Shown piece by piece: positions 35,123 to 43,739 of a DNA stretch of 64,000 nucleotides; position 1 is the first letter of the stretch, and each line of letters starts with the position of its first letter. A program made the translations under genes and the position numbers. The notes under the pieces are model-generated. The model was not told the origin of the DNA, did no database searches, and saw nothing but the letters and a program-made list of their open reading frames with translations. Origin of the DNA: Solwaraspora sp. WMMD1047 (GTDB lineage Bacteria > Actinomycetota > Actinomycetes > Mycobacteriales > Micromonosporaceae); the NCBI RefSeq assembly GCF_029626155.1, contig NZ_JARUBL010000001.1, positions 6,786,501 through 6,850,500 of the forward strand. Reading direction: 5' to 3'.

Positions 35123-35258
35123 GCCCGAAAGCACGCTTTTACTCACGGTTTGCGGGGCCGGTCACCTGGCAACCGACCACCCGGGCCCACCCGATGGCCG
35201 TTCATCGATTTCTGTTGCCAGTTGCGTCCTACCCGTGGAAGTTGCGGCAACCCGCAGA

Positions 35259-37337
35259 TCAGTCGGCCCACACGGAGGCCGCGGCGGCGGTGGACGTGTC
35301 GCTTTCCCGCTGGTGGATCCGCCCGGTCAACAGCAGGGGACCGTCGCCCCGGTCGACCGGGCGCCGGGCGCCGAACTCCGGATGCTCCGGCAGGCCCGGC
35401 CACTGCCGGTCGCCGCCCCGCAGGAAGTACTCCAGGCCCGGATCCCAGGTGTGCCCGCCGGCCCGCCGGTGATAGACGTACCCGAGCGGGTGGGTCCGGT
35501 AGACCAGCCCGCCGGCCTGCCGCACCCGGTCGAGCAGCCCCCGGTCGACGGACCTCGGCACCGGCCGCCAGCCGCCGACCCGCTCCAGGTCACCCCGGCC
35601 GATGAGCATCGTCCCGCCCGCCACCACCGCGGCGTACGTCTCGGCCCGGCCGGCGTCCCGCCGCACCGTGGTGTCGAGCGACTCCAGATAGACGAACTCG
35701 GCGGCCTTGCCGACCAGCTCCGCACCCGAGTGGTGGCGGGCCAGGACCAGATCCCAGACATGCTCCGGCCCGTAGGTGTCATCATCGTCGAACTTCGTCA
35801 CCAGGCTGCCCCGGGCCCGGGCCGTGGCGACGCCCATCGCCGCGCCGAAGCCATGCCCGGCCGGCAGGTTCAGCAGCTCCACCGGACGGTCGGTGGCCGC
35901 GACCAGATTCCGCAGTTCGGCCGTTGGCTCGACGCCGTGCAGGCAGAGCACGATCTCCAGGTTCGGGTACGTCTGCGTCTCGATCGCGGTGAACGCCGCC
36001 CGCACGTGCTCCAGCCGCTTGGTGACCAGCAGGGCACTCACCGGCGGCAGCTCGGGCAGCGCGGTGAAGGCGCCCGCGACCAGTCGGGGCAGCGCGAACG
36101 GAGTGCCGTGGCCGCGCATCACCGCCCGGCGCTGCGCGACGGTACGGACCTCCCACTCCAGCTCCGCGGCCGGATCGTCCGGCAGCGCGGCGCCCAGCAG
36201 GTCGCCCACCTCGGCGGTCAGGTGCTCCCGGACCGCGGCCGGCAGCGCGGGAGCGTGCACCAGGACGCCCGCCAGCACCAGGCGCAGCAGGAGCTCGGCC
36301 TCGGCCAGCGGCCGCCGACCGGGCAGCGTGGGGCAGCTCACCGTGCCGACCTCGGCCAGCGCCTCGGTGGCGGTCTCGATCAGCCACGGCTGGTCGGACC
36401 GGCCGGCCACCAGCACCCCCGCCGGCCCGGTCAGCCGCCAGCCGTCGTCGTCCCCGCCGTCGAAGGTCAGCTCCGCCCGCCCGGCGGTTGGGCCGAACGG
36501 TCCGTACCGCCGGTGCGGCACGGCGTACTCGATGTCGACGACCGCGGTCTCCGGCCGGTCCCGGCCGGCGCCGGCCGGGGTCGCGGCCAGCAACGCGCCG
36601 TACGTCTGGCCGGGCTCGGCGTCGCCGTCGACGGCGGCCGGCGCACCGGCGGTGGCCAGCACCACGTCGTGCGGGCGGATGTCGTCGTTGCCGGGCAGCA
36701 CGCCCGTGACCACCTGCGAGTTGGGCCGGGTGCCCAGCCAGCCGGGAATGAGGTCCTGCGCCGTCACGTCGACACTGGCGGTGGCCGGCACCGGCCGGAC
36801 CGGCACCAGCAGCGGGAGCACCGCCGCGATGATCCTGCGCAACGGCACCGACCACCGCAGCTCGATCTCGACCACGACCCGGCCGACGTCCCCCCGGGGC
36901 ATCCGGGCCCGGTGCGACAGCAGGTGCGGCAGCGGCCCCAGCCGGCCGGACCAGGACCGGTGCGGGTTACGCCAGTCCTCGACCACCAGCCGGACCTTGC
37001 GGGTCTTGAGCAGGCTCACCGGATCGCCGAGCACCTGCCGCAGCCACTCGGCGGACTGCGCCACCACCACCGTGCGGGTCGCCACCACATCGGCGCCGGG
37101 CGGGGCATCGCCCCGGCCGCCCTGCCCCGACACCCGGGTCAGCCCGGCCCCCCGCATGTACGCCGGCCAGCGTCGCAGACCCAACCACCGCCGGTCCCCG
37201 GCCACCACCCGCCAACGGCGCAGTCTCCTCGCCGTGCCCCTGCTCGACAACCCGGGTCCTCCCTGCCAACAGTGGCCCGGCGGGACGTCGTCACCGCCGG
37301 AGAGCGTTTCGCATGTCAGATTAGGCGCTTGACCCAC
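35259..37337 (-). CDS. large glycosyltransferase family 2 protein with novel N-terminal region
   Basis: 692 residues. The GT2 domain is C-terminal (about 430-640): VSALLVTKRLEHVRAAFTAIETQTYPNLEIVL, the metal-binding KFDDDDTYGPEHVWDL and GRGDLERVGGWRPVP. The first 420 residues have no family I recognise. It is a cytoplasmic or membrane-associated enzyme by composition, and is divergent from another GT2 gene. The GTG at 37335-37337 is the longest sensible start; a GGAGG lies about 13 bases before it, so a later start is possible. Part of the surface-polymer locus. Confidence 0.75.
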   Translation of the reverse strand: MGQAPNLTCETLSGGDDVPPGHCWQGGPGLSSRGTARRLRRWRVVAGDRRWLGLRRWPAYMRGAGLTRVSGQGGRGDAPPGADVVATRTVVVAQSAEWLRQVLGDPVSLLKTRKVRLVVEDWRNPHRSWSGRLGPLPHLLSHRARMPRGDVGRVVVEIELRWSVPLRRIIAAVLPLLVPVRPVPATASVDVTAQDLIPGWLGTRPNSQVVTGVLPGNDDIRPHDVVLATAGAPAAVDGDAEPGQTYGALLAATPAGAGRDRPETAVVDIEYAVPHRRYGPFGPTAGRAELTFDGGDDDGWRLTGPAGVLVAGRSDQPWLIETATEALAEVGTVSCPTLPGRRPLAEAELLLRLVLAGVLVHAPALPAAVREHLTAEVGDLLGAALPDDPAAELEWEVRTVAQRRAVMRGHGTPFALPRLVAGAFTALPELPPVSALLVTKRLEHVRAAFTAIETQTYPNLEIVLCLHGVEPTAELRNLVAATDRPVELLNLPAGHGFGAAMGVATARARGSLVTKFDDDDTYGPEHVWDLVLARHHSGAELVGKAAEFVYLESLDTTVRRDAGRAETYAAVVAGGTMLIGRGDLERVGGWRPVPRSVDRGLLDRVRQAGGLVYRTHPLGYVYHRRAGGHTWDPGLEYFLRGGDRQWPGLPEHPEFGARRPVDRGDGPLLLTGRIHQRESDTSTAAAASVWAD

Positions 37338-37495
37338 CGTAGCCAGACGGACCTCCAGCCCGGTCGGACCGCCGGAAGCGGACCGGCGAGGGCCGGACGG
37401 TTGTACCCAAAGTAACCGGATTCATGATTGCCGGACGAGGGTCGTGACCCGCTGGAACCGGTCGACGCTGACGATATCCGGCGCGGTCGGGTCGC

Positions 37496-37501
37496 TAGAC
37501 T
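37496..37501 (+). promoter_or_regulatory. candidate -10 box of a leaderless glycosyltransferase promoter
   Basis: TAGACT lies 6 bases before the GTG at 37508, the same layout as before the marR and antitoxin genes. No ribosome binding site is seen. Confidence 0.4.
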
Positions 37502-37507
37502 GGCCTC

Positions 37508-39169
37508 GTGTCGAGCCGAAATGAGCACGCCGCGTCGACGGCGCCCTCCCGGACCCGGTTGTTCCGCAACGATTGGAGCGTGCTGACCCCGGCTCGACCG
37601 GACGAATTGCGAGCGACCAAGTCACTCTCGGTGATCATCCCGGCGTACAACTGCCAGGAGTCGCTGAACCTCACCCTGGCCGCGCTGAGTCACCAGACCT
37701 ACCCGGCCGAGCTGACCGAGGTGGTCGTCGTCGACGACGGCAGCGAGCCACCGATCGAGCTGCCGAAGATCCGGCCGGAGAACACCCGGATCATCCGGGT
37801 CGCCGACCACTCGGACGGTTGGGGCCGGTCGAACGCCCTGCACGTCGGCGCGGTCAACAGCGACGGCGAGATCCTGCACTGGCTCGACGCGGACATGGTG
37901 GCCTTCCCCGAGCACCTCGCCGCCCAGGCCCGTTGGCACCACGTCTCCGACGAGGTGGTCACCCTCGGCTACAAGCGGTTCGTCAACACCGGCTGGGCAA
38001 CCCCCGAGGAGGTCTCGGAGCACTGCGCGGACGGCACGATCGATCGGCTCTTCCCGGCCGACGACACCGAGCCGCACGACTACGTCGAGGAGCTGATCGA
38101 CAAGACCGACCAGCTCCGCCGCGGCACCCACCTCAACTTCCTGGCCCACGTGGGCGCGACCGCGGCGCTGCACCGCACCCTCTACCTGGCCAGCGGCGGG
38201 CTCAACACCCGGTTGCGGCTGGGCGAGGACACCGAGTTCGGCTACCGGCTGGCCCAGACCGGCGCCGTCTTCGTACCCGAGCCGCAGGCCAGGAGCTGGC
38301 ACATGGGTCCGTCGCACATGATGGTCAAGGGCAAGCCGCTACGCCGCTACAACCGGCCGCACCTCGCCGACCTGATGGCCCAGCCCCGCTACCTGCGCCG
38401 CGGCACCAGCGGCAACTGGACGGTGCCGCTGGTCACCGTGACCATTCCGGTCGAGGGCACCTTCGAGGTGGTCCGCACCTGCGTGGACCGGCTGTTGGCC
38501 GGCGACCTGACCGACCTGCGGATCAAGCTGGTGGCCGACTGGTCGGCCTGCACCGACGAGCGCCGCTCGGTGCTCGACGACCCGTTCCTGGACCGGCGAC
38601 TGGTCGGTGTCACCTTCGGCCCGGACCCGCGGATCGAACTGGTCGAGCACGCACCGGAGTCGGTCTTCCCGGCGCCGTTCCGGCTCGACCTGCCGCCACA
38701 CGCCGGCTTCGACGTCGACACCCTGCGCCGGATGATCAACCTGGCCGATCAGAAGCAGATCGGTCTGTTGCGGCTGCTGCCCACCGGCGCCAAGTCCCGC
38801 CACGACGCGGTGGCGCTCTGGCGTACCTCGGCGGTGAGCCGGGCGACGCGGGTCCGCCGCCCCGACGAGGCGCTGGACAAGGTGGTCGCCGAGGTGGCCG
38901 GTGAACAATGGCTCAGCGGCCGGGACTTCGGGGTGGTCGACCTGCGCCAGCTGACCGAGGAGGAGCTGGTCCCACCCCGGCCCCGGCGGGTCAGCTGGCC
39001 GGGCCAGCACATCGGCTGGGCCGGCACCGGCGACGTCGAGACGATCCCCGTCGGTGGCCTGCGGTCGCTCGCCAACGCCACCCGCTTCGTCGCCCGCCGG
39101 GCCGCCAGCGACGCCGCCCGCGAGGTCAAGCAGCGGGTCCGCCACCGCCGCATCCCCGGCAACGGGTAG
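37508..39169 (+). CDS. glycosyltransferase family 2 protein
   Basis: 553 residues. The N-terminal GT2 domain shows SVIIPAYNCQESLNLTL, VVVVDDGS, the DxD-like HWLDADMVAFPEHL and GLNTRLRLGEDTEFGYRL. The C-terminal half (about 320-553) resembles a second, degenerate nucleotide-sugar fold and ends in a basic tail. It probably transfers a sugar to a wall or capsule polymer. GTG start at 37508 without a ribosome binding site. It is convergent with the minus-strand surface-polymer operon, with 3 bases between the stops. Confidence 0.85.
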   Translation: MSSRNEHAASTAPSRTRLFRNDWSVLTPARPDELRATKSLSVIIPAYNCQESLNLTLAALSHQTYPAELTEVVVVDDGSEPPIELPKIRPENTRIIRVADHSDGWGRSNALHVGAVNSDGEILHWLDADMVAFPEHLAAQARWHHVSDEVVTLGYKRFVNTGWATPEEVSEHCADGTIDRLFPADDTEPHDYVEELIDKTDQLRRGTHLNFLAHVGATAALHRTLYLASGGLNTRLRLGEDTEFGYRLAQTGAVFVPEPQARSWHMGPSHMMVKGKPLRRYNRPHLADLMAQPRYLRRGTSGNWTVPLVTVTIPVEGTFEVVRTCVDRLLAGDLTDLRIKLVADWSACTDERRSVLDDPFLDRRLVGVTFGPDPRIELVEHAPESVFPAPFRLDLPPHAGFDVDTLRRMINLADQKQIGLLRLLPTGAKSRHDAVALWRTSAVSRATRVRRPDEALDKVVAEVAGEQWLSGRDFGVVDLRQLTEEELVPPRPRRVSWPGQHIGWAGTGDVETIPVGGLRSLANATRFVARRAASDAAREVKQRVRHRRIPGNG

Positions 39170-39172
39170 GGG

Positions 39173-41530
39173 TCAGCCGGCGGCGAGTCGCTGGCCCAGC
39201 CGCAGGATCTCGCGGTGGCGGTCGGGCAGCAGCTCCAGCCGGCGGTCGGCCACCGCGACGTCGCGAGGCAGCCGGCGCCGGGCCGACACATCGAACGGCA
39301 GGTCGTTCGCGGGGGCGTCGGCGCACCGCCGGTAGAGGGGCGTCCAGTCGCCGTCGGCCGGCCCGGACGGACCGGTGAGCGGAATTCGGACGGTCCACCG
39401 GTCGCCGGTCACCTGCGCCGTGAGGTCCAGGTCCGGCGGCGGCACCAGATCCGGCGCCCCGCCCGGCACGGCCGACTCCCGAGCCCGCAGGACCACCCGC
39501 AGTTCCCGCCAGTCCATCCCGTCGTCCGGCAGCTCGCCGGTGAGCGCGAGGGCGCCCTCGGTCAACTCGGCACCGCACACCAGCGGGCCCGACGGCAGCA
39601 CCCAGATGCCGAGCAGTTCCTCGTCGTTCGGGGCGACGAGCACATCGACGCCGCCCTCGCTGCGCCGCGTCCCGCCGAAGTCACCCGGCACCGGCAGCTC
39701 CACCGGCGGGTCGACGCCGTCGTCCAGGGACACCCGCCAGCCGGAGCCGGCCTCGCCCACCAGGACCGCCCGGCCAGGCAGCGCCGCCCCGGCCACCAGG
39801 TCGGCCAGCGGAAGCCGGGCCGACCAGGAGACCGCTCCCGCTTCCCCGGCCGGAGCCGGCAGCTCGACCGGGTAGGAGCGCCACACCACGCCGGGAACCC
39901 GGCTCAGCCGCAGCGTCGCCACCCCGCCGGTCCGCTCGGCGCGCCCTTCCAGCACCAGGTCCGCGCCGTCGAACCGGGCGCCGGTCAGCCAGCCGCGCGG
40001 CCGGTCCACCCGCAGCCGCAACTGGCCGTTACGCAGGTACGGCACCAGGCGTACCCCGTCGGCCACCCACCGGCCCGGCAGCGCCGGTCGCGACTCGCCG
40101 GTCCCGAGCCGGCGCCGCAGCGGCAGCCCGGCGGACCGCAGCACCGCGACGTTGAACGACCAGCTCCCCGGCACCCAGCCCCGCCGGTCGCGCAGCCGGC
40201 GCGGATCGACCGAAACCTGAAAACCCGACCAGCCGTACGGCACCGAGCTGGGCCGCTCGGCGGTGCGGCGGGCCCGGGCGGGCAACGGCAGGACCCGCCG
40301 GGTGCCATCGGCCTGCAACCACAGCAGCCGGACCGGACGGCCCCGCCGGTCCGCGCCGCGCTCGGTGTCGTAGGCGAGCCCGCGGACCCGGAGCTGGTCG
40401 CCGCTCCACCAGACCTCGTGCACCTCGGTGCGAATCCCGCCGGGAATCCGGTACAGCTCGCGGGGCACCGCCGGATGTCCCGCGTCCAGCAGCGGCAGCC
40501 GCAGGTAGCGGCCGACCCCGCGGCGGACCACCGGCGGCGTGGCGCCGTGCCGGCCGGCCGCCACCACCTCGACCAGCTCCGGCAGCGCGCGGGCCCGGGC
40601 CAGTCGCCAGGCGATCCGCAGCCGCGGCGCGAGTCGGTCCAGGACCCGGTCGTCGACGCCGGCCAGAAAGTCGGCCGCCAGGTCGAGGAAGCGCTGCCGG
40701 TAGTCGTCGTCGACATCCGGCAGCAGGTCCAGGAACATCCGCAGGTCGCTGGAGAGCGCGGTCTCGGCGTACCAGGAACCGATCTTCGGATCGGTGAGCC
40801 GGGCCAGCGACCGGCTGGCGCTGTCCACGGCCGCGAAGCGGTCCACCAGGTTGCGGACCTCGCCCTGCCGCTGGCTCAGCGACGCCTCGCTGCCGGCCTC
40901 CCGCTGCCGCCAGTAGTAGACCGGCAGCTCGATCAGGTCCACGGAGCGGGCCAGCGCGTACGCCGGAATGGTCACCGGGATGTCCTCGTAGCGGACCCCG
41001 ACCGGGAACCGCAGCCCGTGGCTCTCCCAGAACGAGCGCCGGAACACCTTGTTGCAGGCCAGTCGGTCGTAGACCAGGTTGCGCTGGGCGGCCAGGTCGA
41101 CCCGCAGCCGGGTCACCCGGTGGGTGCCCCGGTGCAGCGGCGACTGCCGCAGGCCGCGCGAGGTGAGCAGCGCGACGTTGCCGGAGGCGAAGTCGGAGCC
41201 GGTCTGCTCCAACGCCCCGACCAGCACCTCGAACGCGTACGGCGGCAGCACGTCGTCGCTGTCCACAAACGCCAGGTATTCCCCGGTGGCCGCGTCGATG
41301 CCGGTGTTGCGGGCCGCGCCGAGCCCCTGGTTCTCCTGCCGGATCAGCCGGAACCGGCGGTCGGTGCGGGTGAAGTCCCCGGCCAGTCGGCCACTGTCGT
41401 CGGTGGAGCCGTCATCGACGAGCACCACCTCCAGGTCGGGGTAGGTCTGACCGGCCAGCGACGCCAGACATTCGACGAGGTAGCCACCCACGTTGTAGAT
41501 GGGCACCACCACGGTCAGCAGCGACCCCAA
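39173..41530 (-). CDS. glycosyltransferase family 2 protein with long C-terminal beta region
   Basis: 785 residues. The N-terminal GT2 domain (1-230) has VVVPIYNVGGYLVECL, VVLVDDGSTDDSG, FVDSDDVLPP and VRYEDIPVTIPAY. Residues 330-785 are a long beta-rich region of unknown family with repeated short strands. It is the last gene of a five-gene operon; 13 bases separate it from the CDP-glycerol transferase gene. The start is a rare TTG at 41528-41530, supported by GGAGG 6 bases upstream and by the conserved N-terminus beginning there. Confidence 0.85.
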   Translation of the reverse strand: MGSLLTVVVPIYNVGGYLVECLASLAGQTYPDLEVVLVDDGSTDDSGRLAGDFTRTDRRFRLIRQENQGLGAARNTGIDAATGEYLAFVDSDDVLPPYAFEVLVGALEQTGSDFASGNVALLTSRGLRQSPLHRGTHRVTRLRVDLAAQRNLVYDRLACNKVFRRSFWESHGLRFPVGVRYEDIPVTIPAYALARSVDLIELPVYYWRQREAGSEASLSQRQGEVRNLVDRFAAVDSASRSLARLTDPKIGSWYAETALSSDLRMFLDLLPDVDDDYRQRFLDLAADFLAGVDDRVLDRLAPRLRIAWRLARARALPELVEVVAAGRHGATPPVVRRGVGRYLRLPLLDAGHPAVPRELYRIPGGIRTEVHEVWWSGDQLRVRGLAYDTERGADRRGRPVRLLWLQADGTRRVLPLPARARRTAERPSSVPYGWSGFQVSVDPRRLRDRRGWVPGSWSFNVAVLRSAGLPLRRRLGTGESRPALPGRWVADGVRLVPYLRNGQLRLRVDRPRGWLTGARFDGADLVLEGRAERTGGVATLRLSRVPGVVWRSYPVELPAPAGEAGAVSWSARLPLADLVAGAALPGRAVLVGEAGSGWRVSLDDGVDPPVELPVPGDFGGTRRSEGGVDVLVAPNDEELLGIWVLPSGPLVCGAELTEGALALTGELPDDGMDWRELRVVLRARESAVPGGAPDLVPPPDLDLTAQVTGDRWTVRIPLTGPSGPADGDWTPLYRRCADAPANDLPFDVSARRRLPRDVAVADRRLELLPDRHREILRLGQRLAAG

Positions 41531-41543
41531 CCCCCGCCTCCGA

Positions 41544-43739
41544 TCACCCGACTCCGCCGAGCATCGTACGTCGTACCACCCGCTCCGCGGCGCCCCCGTC
41601 GTCCAACGCGCAGAACCGGCGCCGGAACTGGGCGCGGGCCTTGCCGGCGGCGTCGGTCTCCACCGCGCCGGTGCGGAACAGGTCGAGCAGATCAGGGAAG
41701 GTGGTCACCACCGCGCCGGGCGGCTCGGCGGTGATGTCGAAGTAGACACCCCGGGTGAGCCGGTAGGCGTCCCAGTCCGGGGCGTAGATCACGATCGGCC
41801 GGTCCAGGATGCCGTAGTCGAACATCGCGGACGAGTAGTCGGTGATCAGCACGTCGGCGGCGAGGTAGAGCTCCTCCACCGACGGGTGGCCGCTGACGTC
41901 GCGGACCTGCCCGGTCGCCGGGCCGGCCGGATCCGCGCCGCCACGCCGGTCGTTGAAGTAGTGGCTGCGGATCAGCAGTCGGCCGCCGGGGCCGAGGGTG
42001 GCGGCGAACTCGTCCGGGTCGAACGGCGGCTGGTAGCCGGGCAGGTGCTCGCGGTGCGTCGGGGCGTAGAGCACCACCCGGTCGTCGGCGGCGAGCCCGA
42101 GCCGGGACCGGGCCGCCGCGATGTCCTCGGTGGACGCGTTGGCGAGCTGGTCGTTGCGCGGGTAGCCGGTCTCCAGCGCCTGGTAGTCGGCCGGGTAGGC
42201 CCGCTCCCACATCTGGGTGGAGAAGGTGTTGGAGCTGATGCTGTAGTCCCACCGGTCGATCCGGCGCAGCAGCTTGGGGAAGTTCATCTCGGTGGCGCCC
42301 ATCGGGTAGCGCTGCTGGTCCAACCCCATCACCTTGACCGGGGTGCCGTGGTGGGTCTGGATGTGCACCGAGCCGGGCCGCTTGATCACGTGGTCCGGGA
42401 AGTTGACGTTGTTGACCAGCCAGTGCGCCCGGGCCAGTGCCCGGTAGTAGCCGGGCGTGCCGGCCACCACGTAGGGCACCCCGGCCGGCAGGCTGGCCAC
42501 CCGGTCCCGCCGGACCACCCAGACGCCCCGGATTCCGGGCGCCAGCTCGCGCGCCTTCTCGTAAATGGCCGCCGGGTTGCAGGCGTACCCCCGGTACCAG
42601 TACGCGGCGTAGAGCGCTAGGTCACGGTCCATCGGCAGCCGCAGCTGCGCCCGGTAGTAGAGCCGCAGCGCGGCATCCCGGCCCAGCCGGGCGGACCGGC
42701 GGGCCGGCGGCAGCATCGTCTGCCGGAGCCGGCCGGCGGTCTCGCGTACCCGGGTCCGGCTCTTGTGCACCGCCCGCAGCAGCGAGAAGGTGCCCCACCG
42801 GCCCTGCGCCACCAGCCGGTGCTTGACCCCCTCGGGGCCGCCCGGCACCGGGTAGCCGCCGGGCGGCAGCCAGCGCCGGTAGTCCTCGACCAGCTGTTGG
42901 AAGAACGCCCGCCGCCGGTCCCGGGGAATCCGGTCGCCGTTGCCCAGCACGGTCAGGTAGTGCCAGATCATCCGCTGGAACAGCACCGGCCGCAGGTCGT
43001 CCAGCCGTGGTCCCTGCTGGTCGGCGAACTCGAAGACCCGGTGCCAGTGCGGGAAGACCTCGAAGTGCCGTTCGCCCCGGGTGCGGGTGATGGCGCCCGC
43101 CCGCCGCTGCCGGTAGTTGACGCAGACCAGGTCCAGTACGCCGACCCGCTCGGCGACGAGCAGGATCGGATAGGTGAAGGAGACGTCCTCGTACCAGCCC
43201 GGCCCGAACCGCAGCCCGAGGTCGACCAGGAACTGCCGCCGGACCAGCTTGTTCCAGGCGGTGTGCAGAACGCCGACGAGTTCCGGCCGGTCCCGGAGGG
43301 TGAAGGTGCCGGGACCGGGCGGGGTCGGGAAGGTCTTGGCGAGGGCGCTGGGCCGGACCGAGTTGTCCCAGTGCGCCCGGACGTGGTCGACGATCAGCAC
43401 GTCCGGCCGGTCCTGCCGCAGCCGCTCGGCCACCGCCGGCAGACAGCCGTCGGCCAGCCAGTCGTCGCTGTCCAGGAACCAGACATACTCGCCGGTGGCC
43501 TGGTCCAGGCCGAGATTGCGGGCCTCGCCGAGGCCCACGTTGCGCTCCAGCGCGAGCACCCGCACCCGGGAGTCCCGGGCCGCGTACTCGGCCAGGATCT
43601 CGCCGCTGCTGTCCGGGGAGCAGTCGTCGACGCCGATCACCTCGACGTCGGCGAACGGCTGGTTCAGGATGGAGTCGAGGCATTCCCGCAGGTAGCCCTG
43701 CACCCGGTAGGCGGGTACCACGAAGCTGATCAGGGTCAT
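41544..43739 (-). CDS. GT2-CDP-glycerol glycerophosphotransferase fusion
   Basis: 731 residues. An N-terminal GT2 domain (VVPAYRVQGYLRECLDS, GVDDCSPDSSG, FLDSDDWLADG) is followed from about residue 380 by a TagB/TagF-type domain: HGTPVKVMGLD, APTHREHLPGY, SGHPSVEELYLAADVLITDYSSAMFDY. Such enzymes add glycerol-phosphate units from CDP-glycerol to a growing teichoic acid or similar glycan. It overlaps the preceding CDP-alcohol transferase gene by ATGA (43736-43739). Confidence 0.9.
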   Translation of the reverse strand: MTLISFVVPAYRVQGYLRECLDSILNQPFADVEVIGVDDCSPDSSGEILAEYAARDSRVRVLALERNVGLGEARNLGLDQATGEYVWFLDSDDWLADGCLPAVAERLRQDRPDVLIVDHVRAHWDNSVRPSALAKTFPTPPGPGTFTLRDRPELVGVLHTAWNKLVRRQFLVDLGLRFGPGWYEDVSFTYPILLVAERVGVLDLVCVNYRQRRAGAITRTRGERHFEVFPHWHRVFEFADQQGPRLDDLRPVLFQRMIWHYLTVLGNGDRIPRDRRRAFFQQLVEDYRRWLPPGGYPVPGGPEGVKHRLVAQGRWGTFSLLRAVHKSRTRVRETAGRLRQTMLPPARRSARLGRDAALRLYYRAQLRLPMDRDLALYAAYWYRGYACNPAAIYEKARELAPGIRGVWVVRRDRVASLPAGVPYVVAGTPGYYRALARAHWLVNNVNFPDHVIKRPGSVHIQTHHGTPVKVMGLDQQRYPMGATEMNFPKLLRRIDRWDYSISSNTFSTQMWERAYPADYQALETGYPRNDQLANASTEDIAAARSRLGLAADDRVVLYAPTHREHLPGYQPPFDPDEFAATLGPGGRLLIRSHYFNDRRGGADPAGPATGQVRDVSGHPSVEELYLAADVLITDYSSAMFDYGILDRPIVIYAPDWDAYRLTRGVYFDITAEPPGAVVTTFPDLLDLFRTGAVETDAAGKARAQFRRRFCALDDGGAAERVVRRTMLGGVG

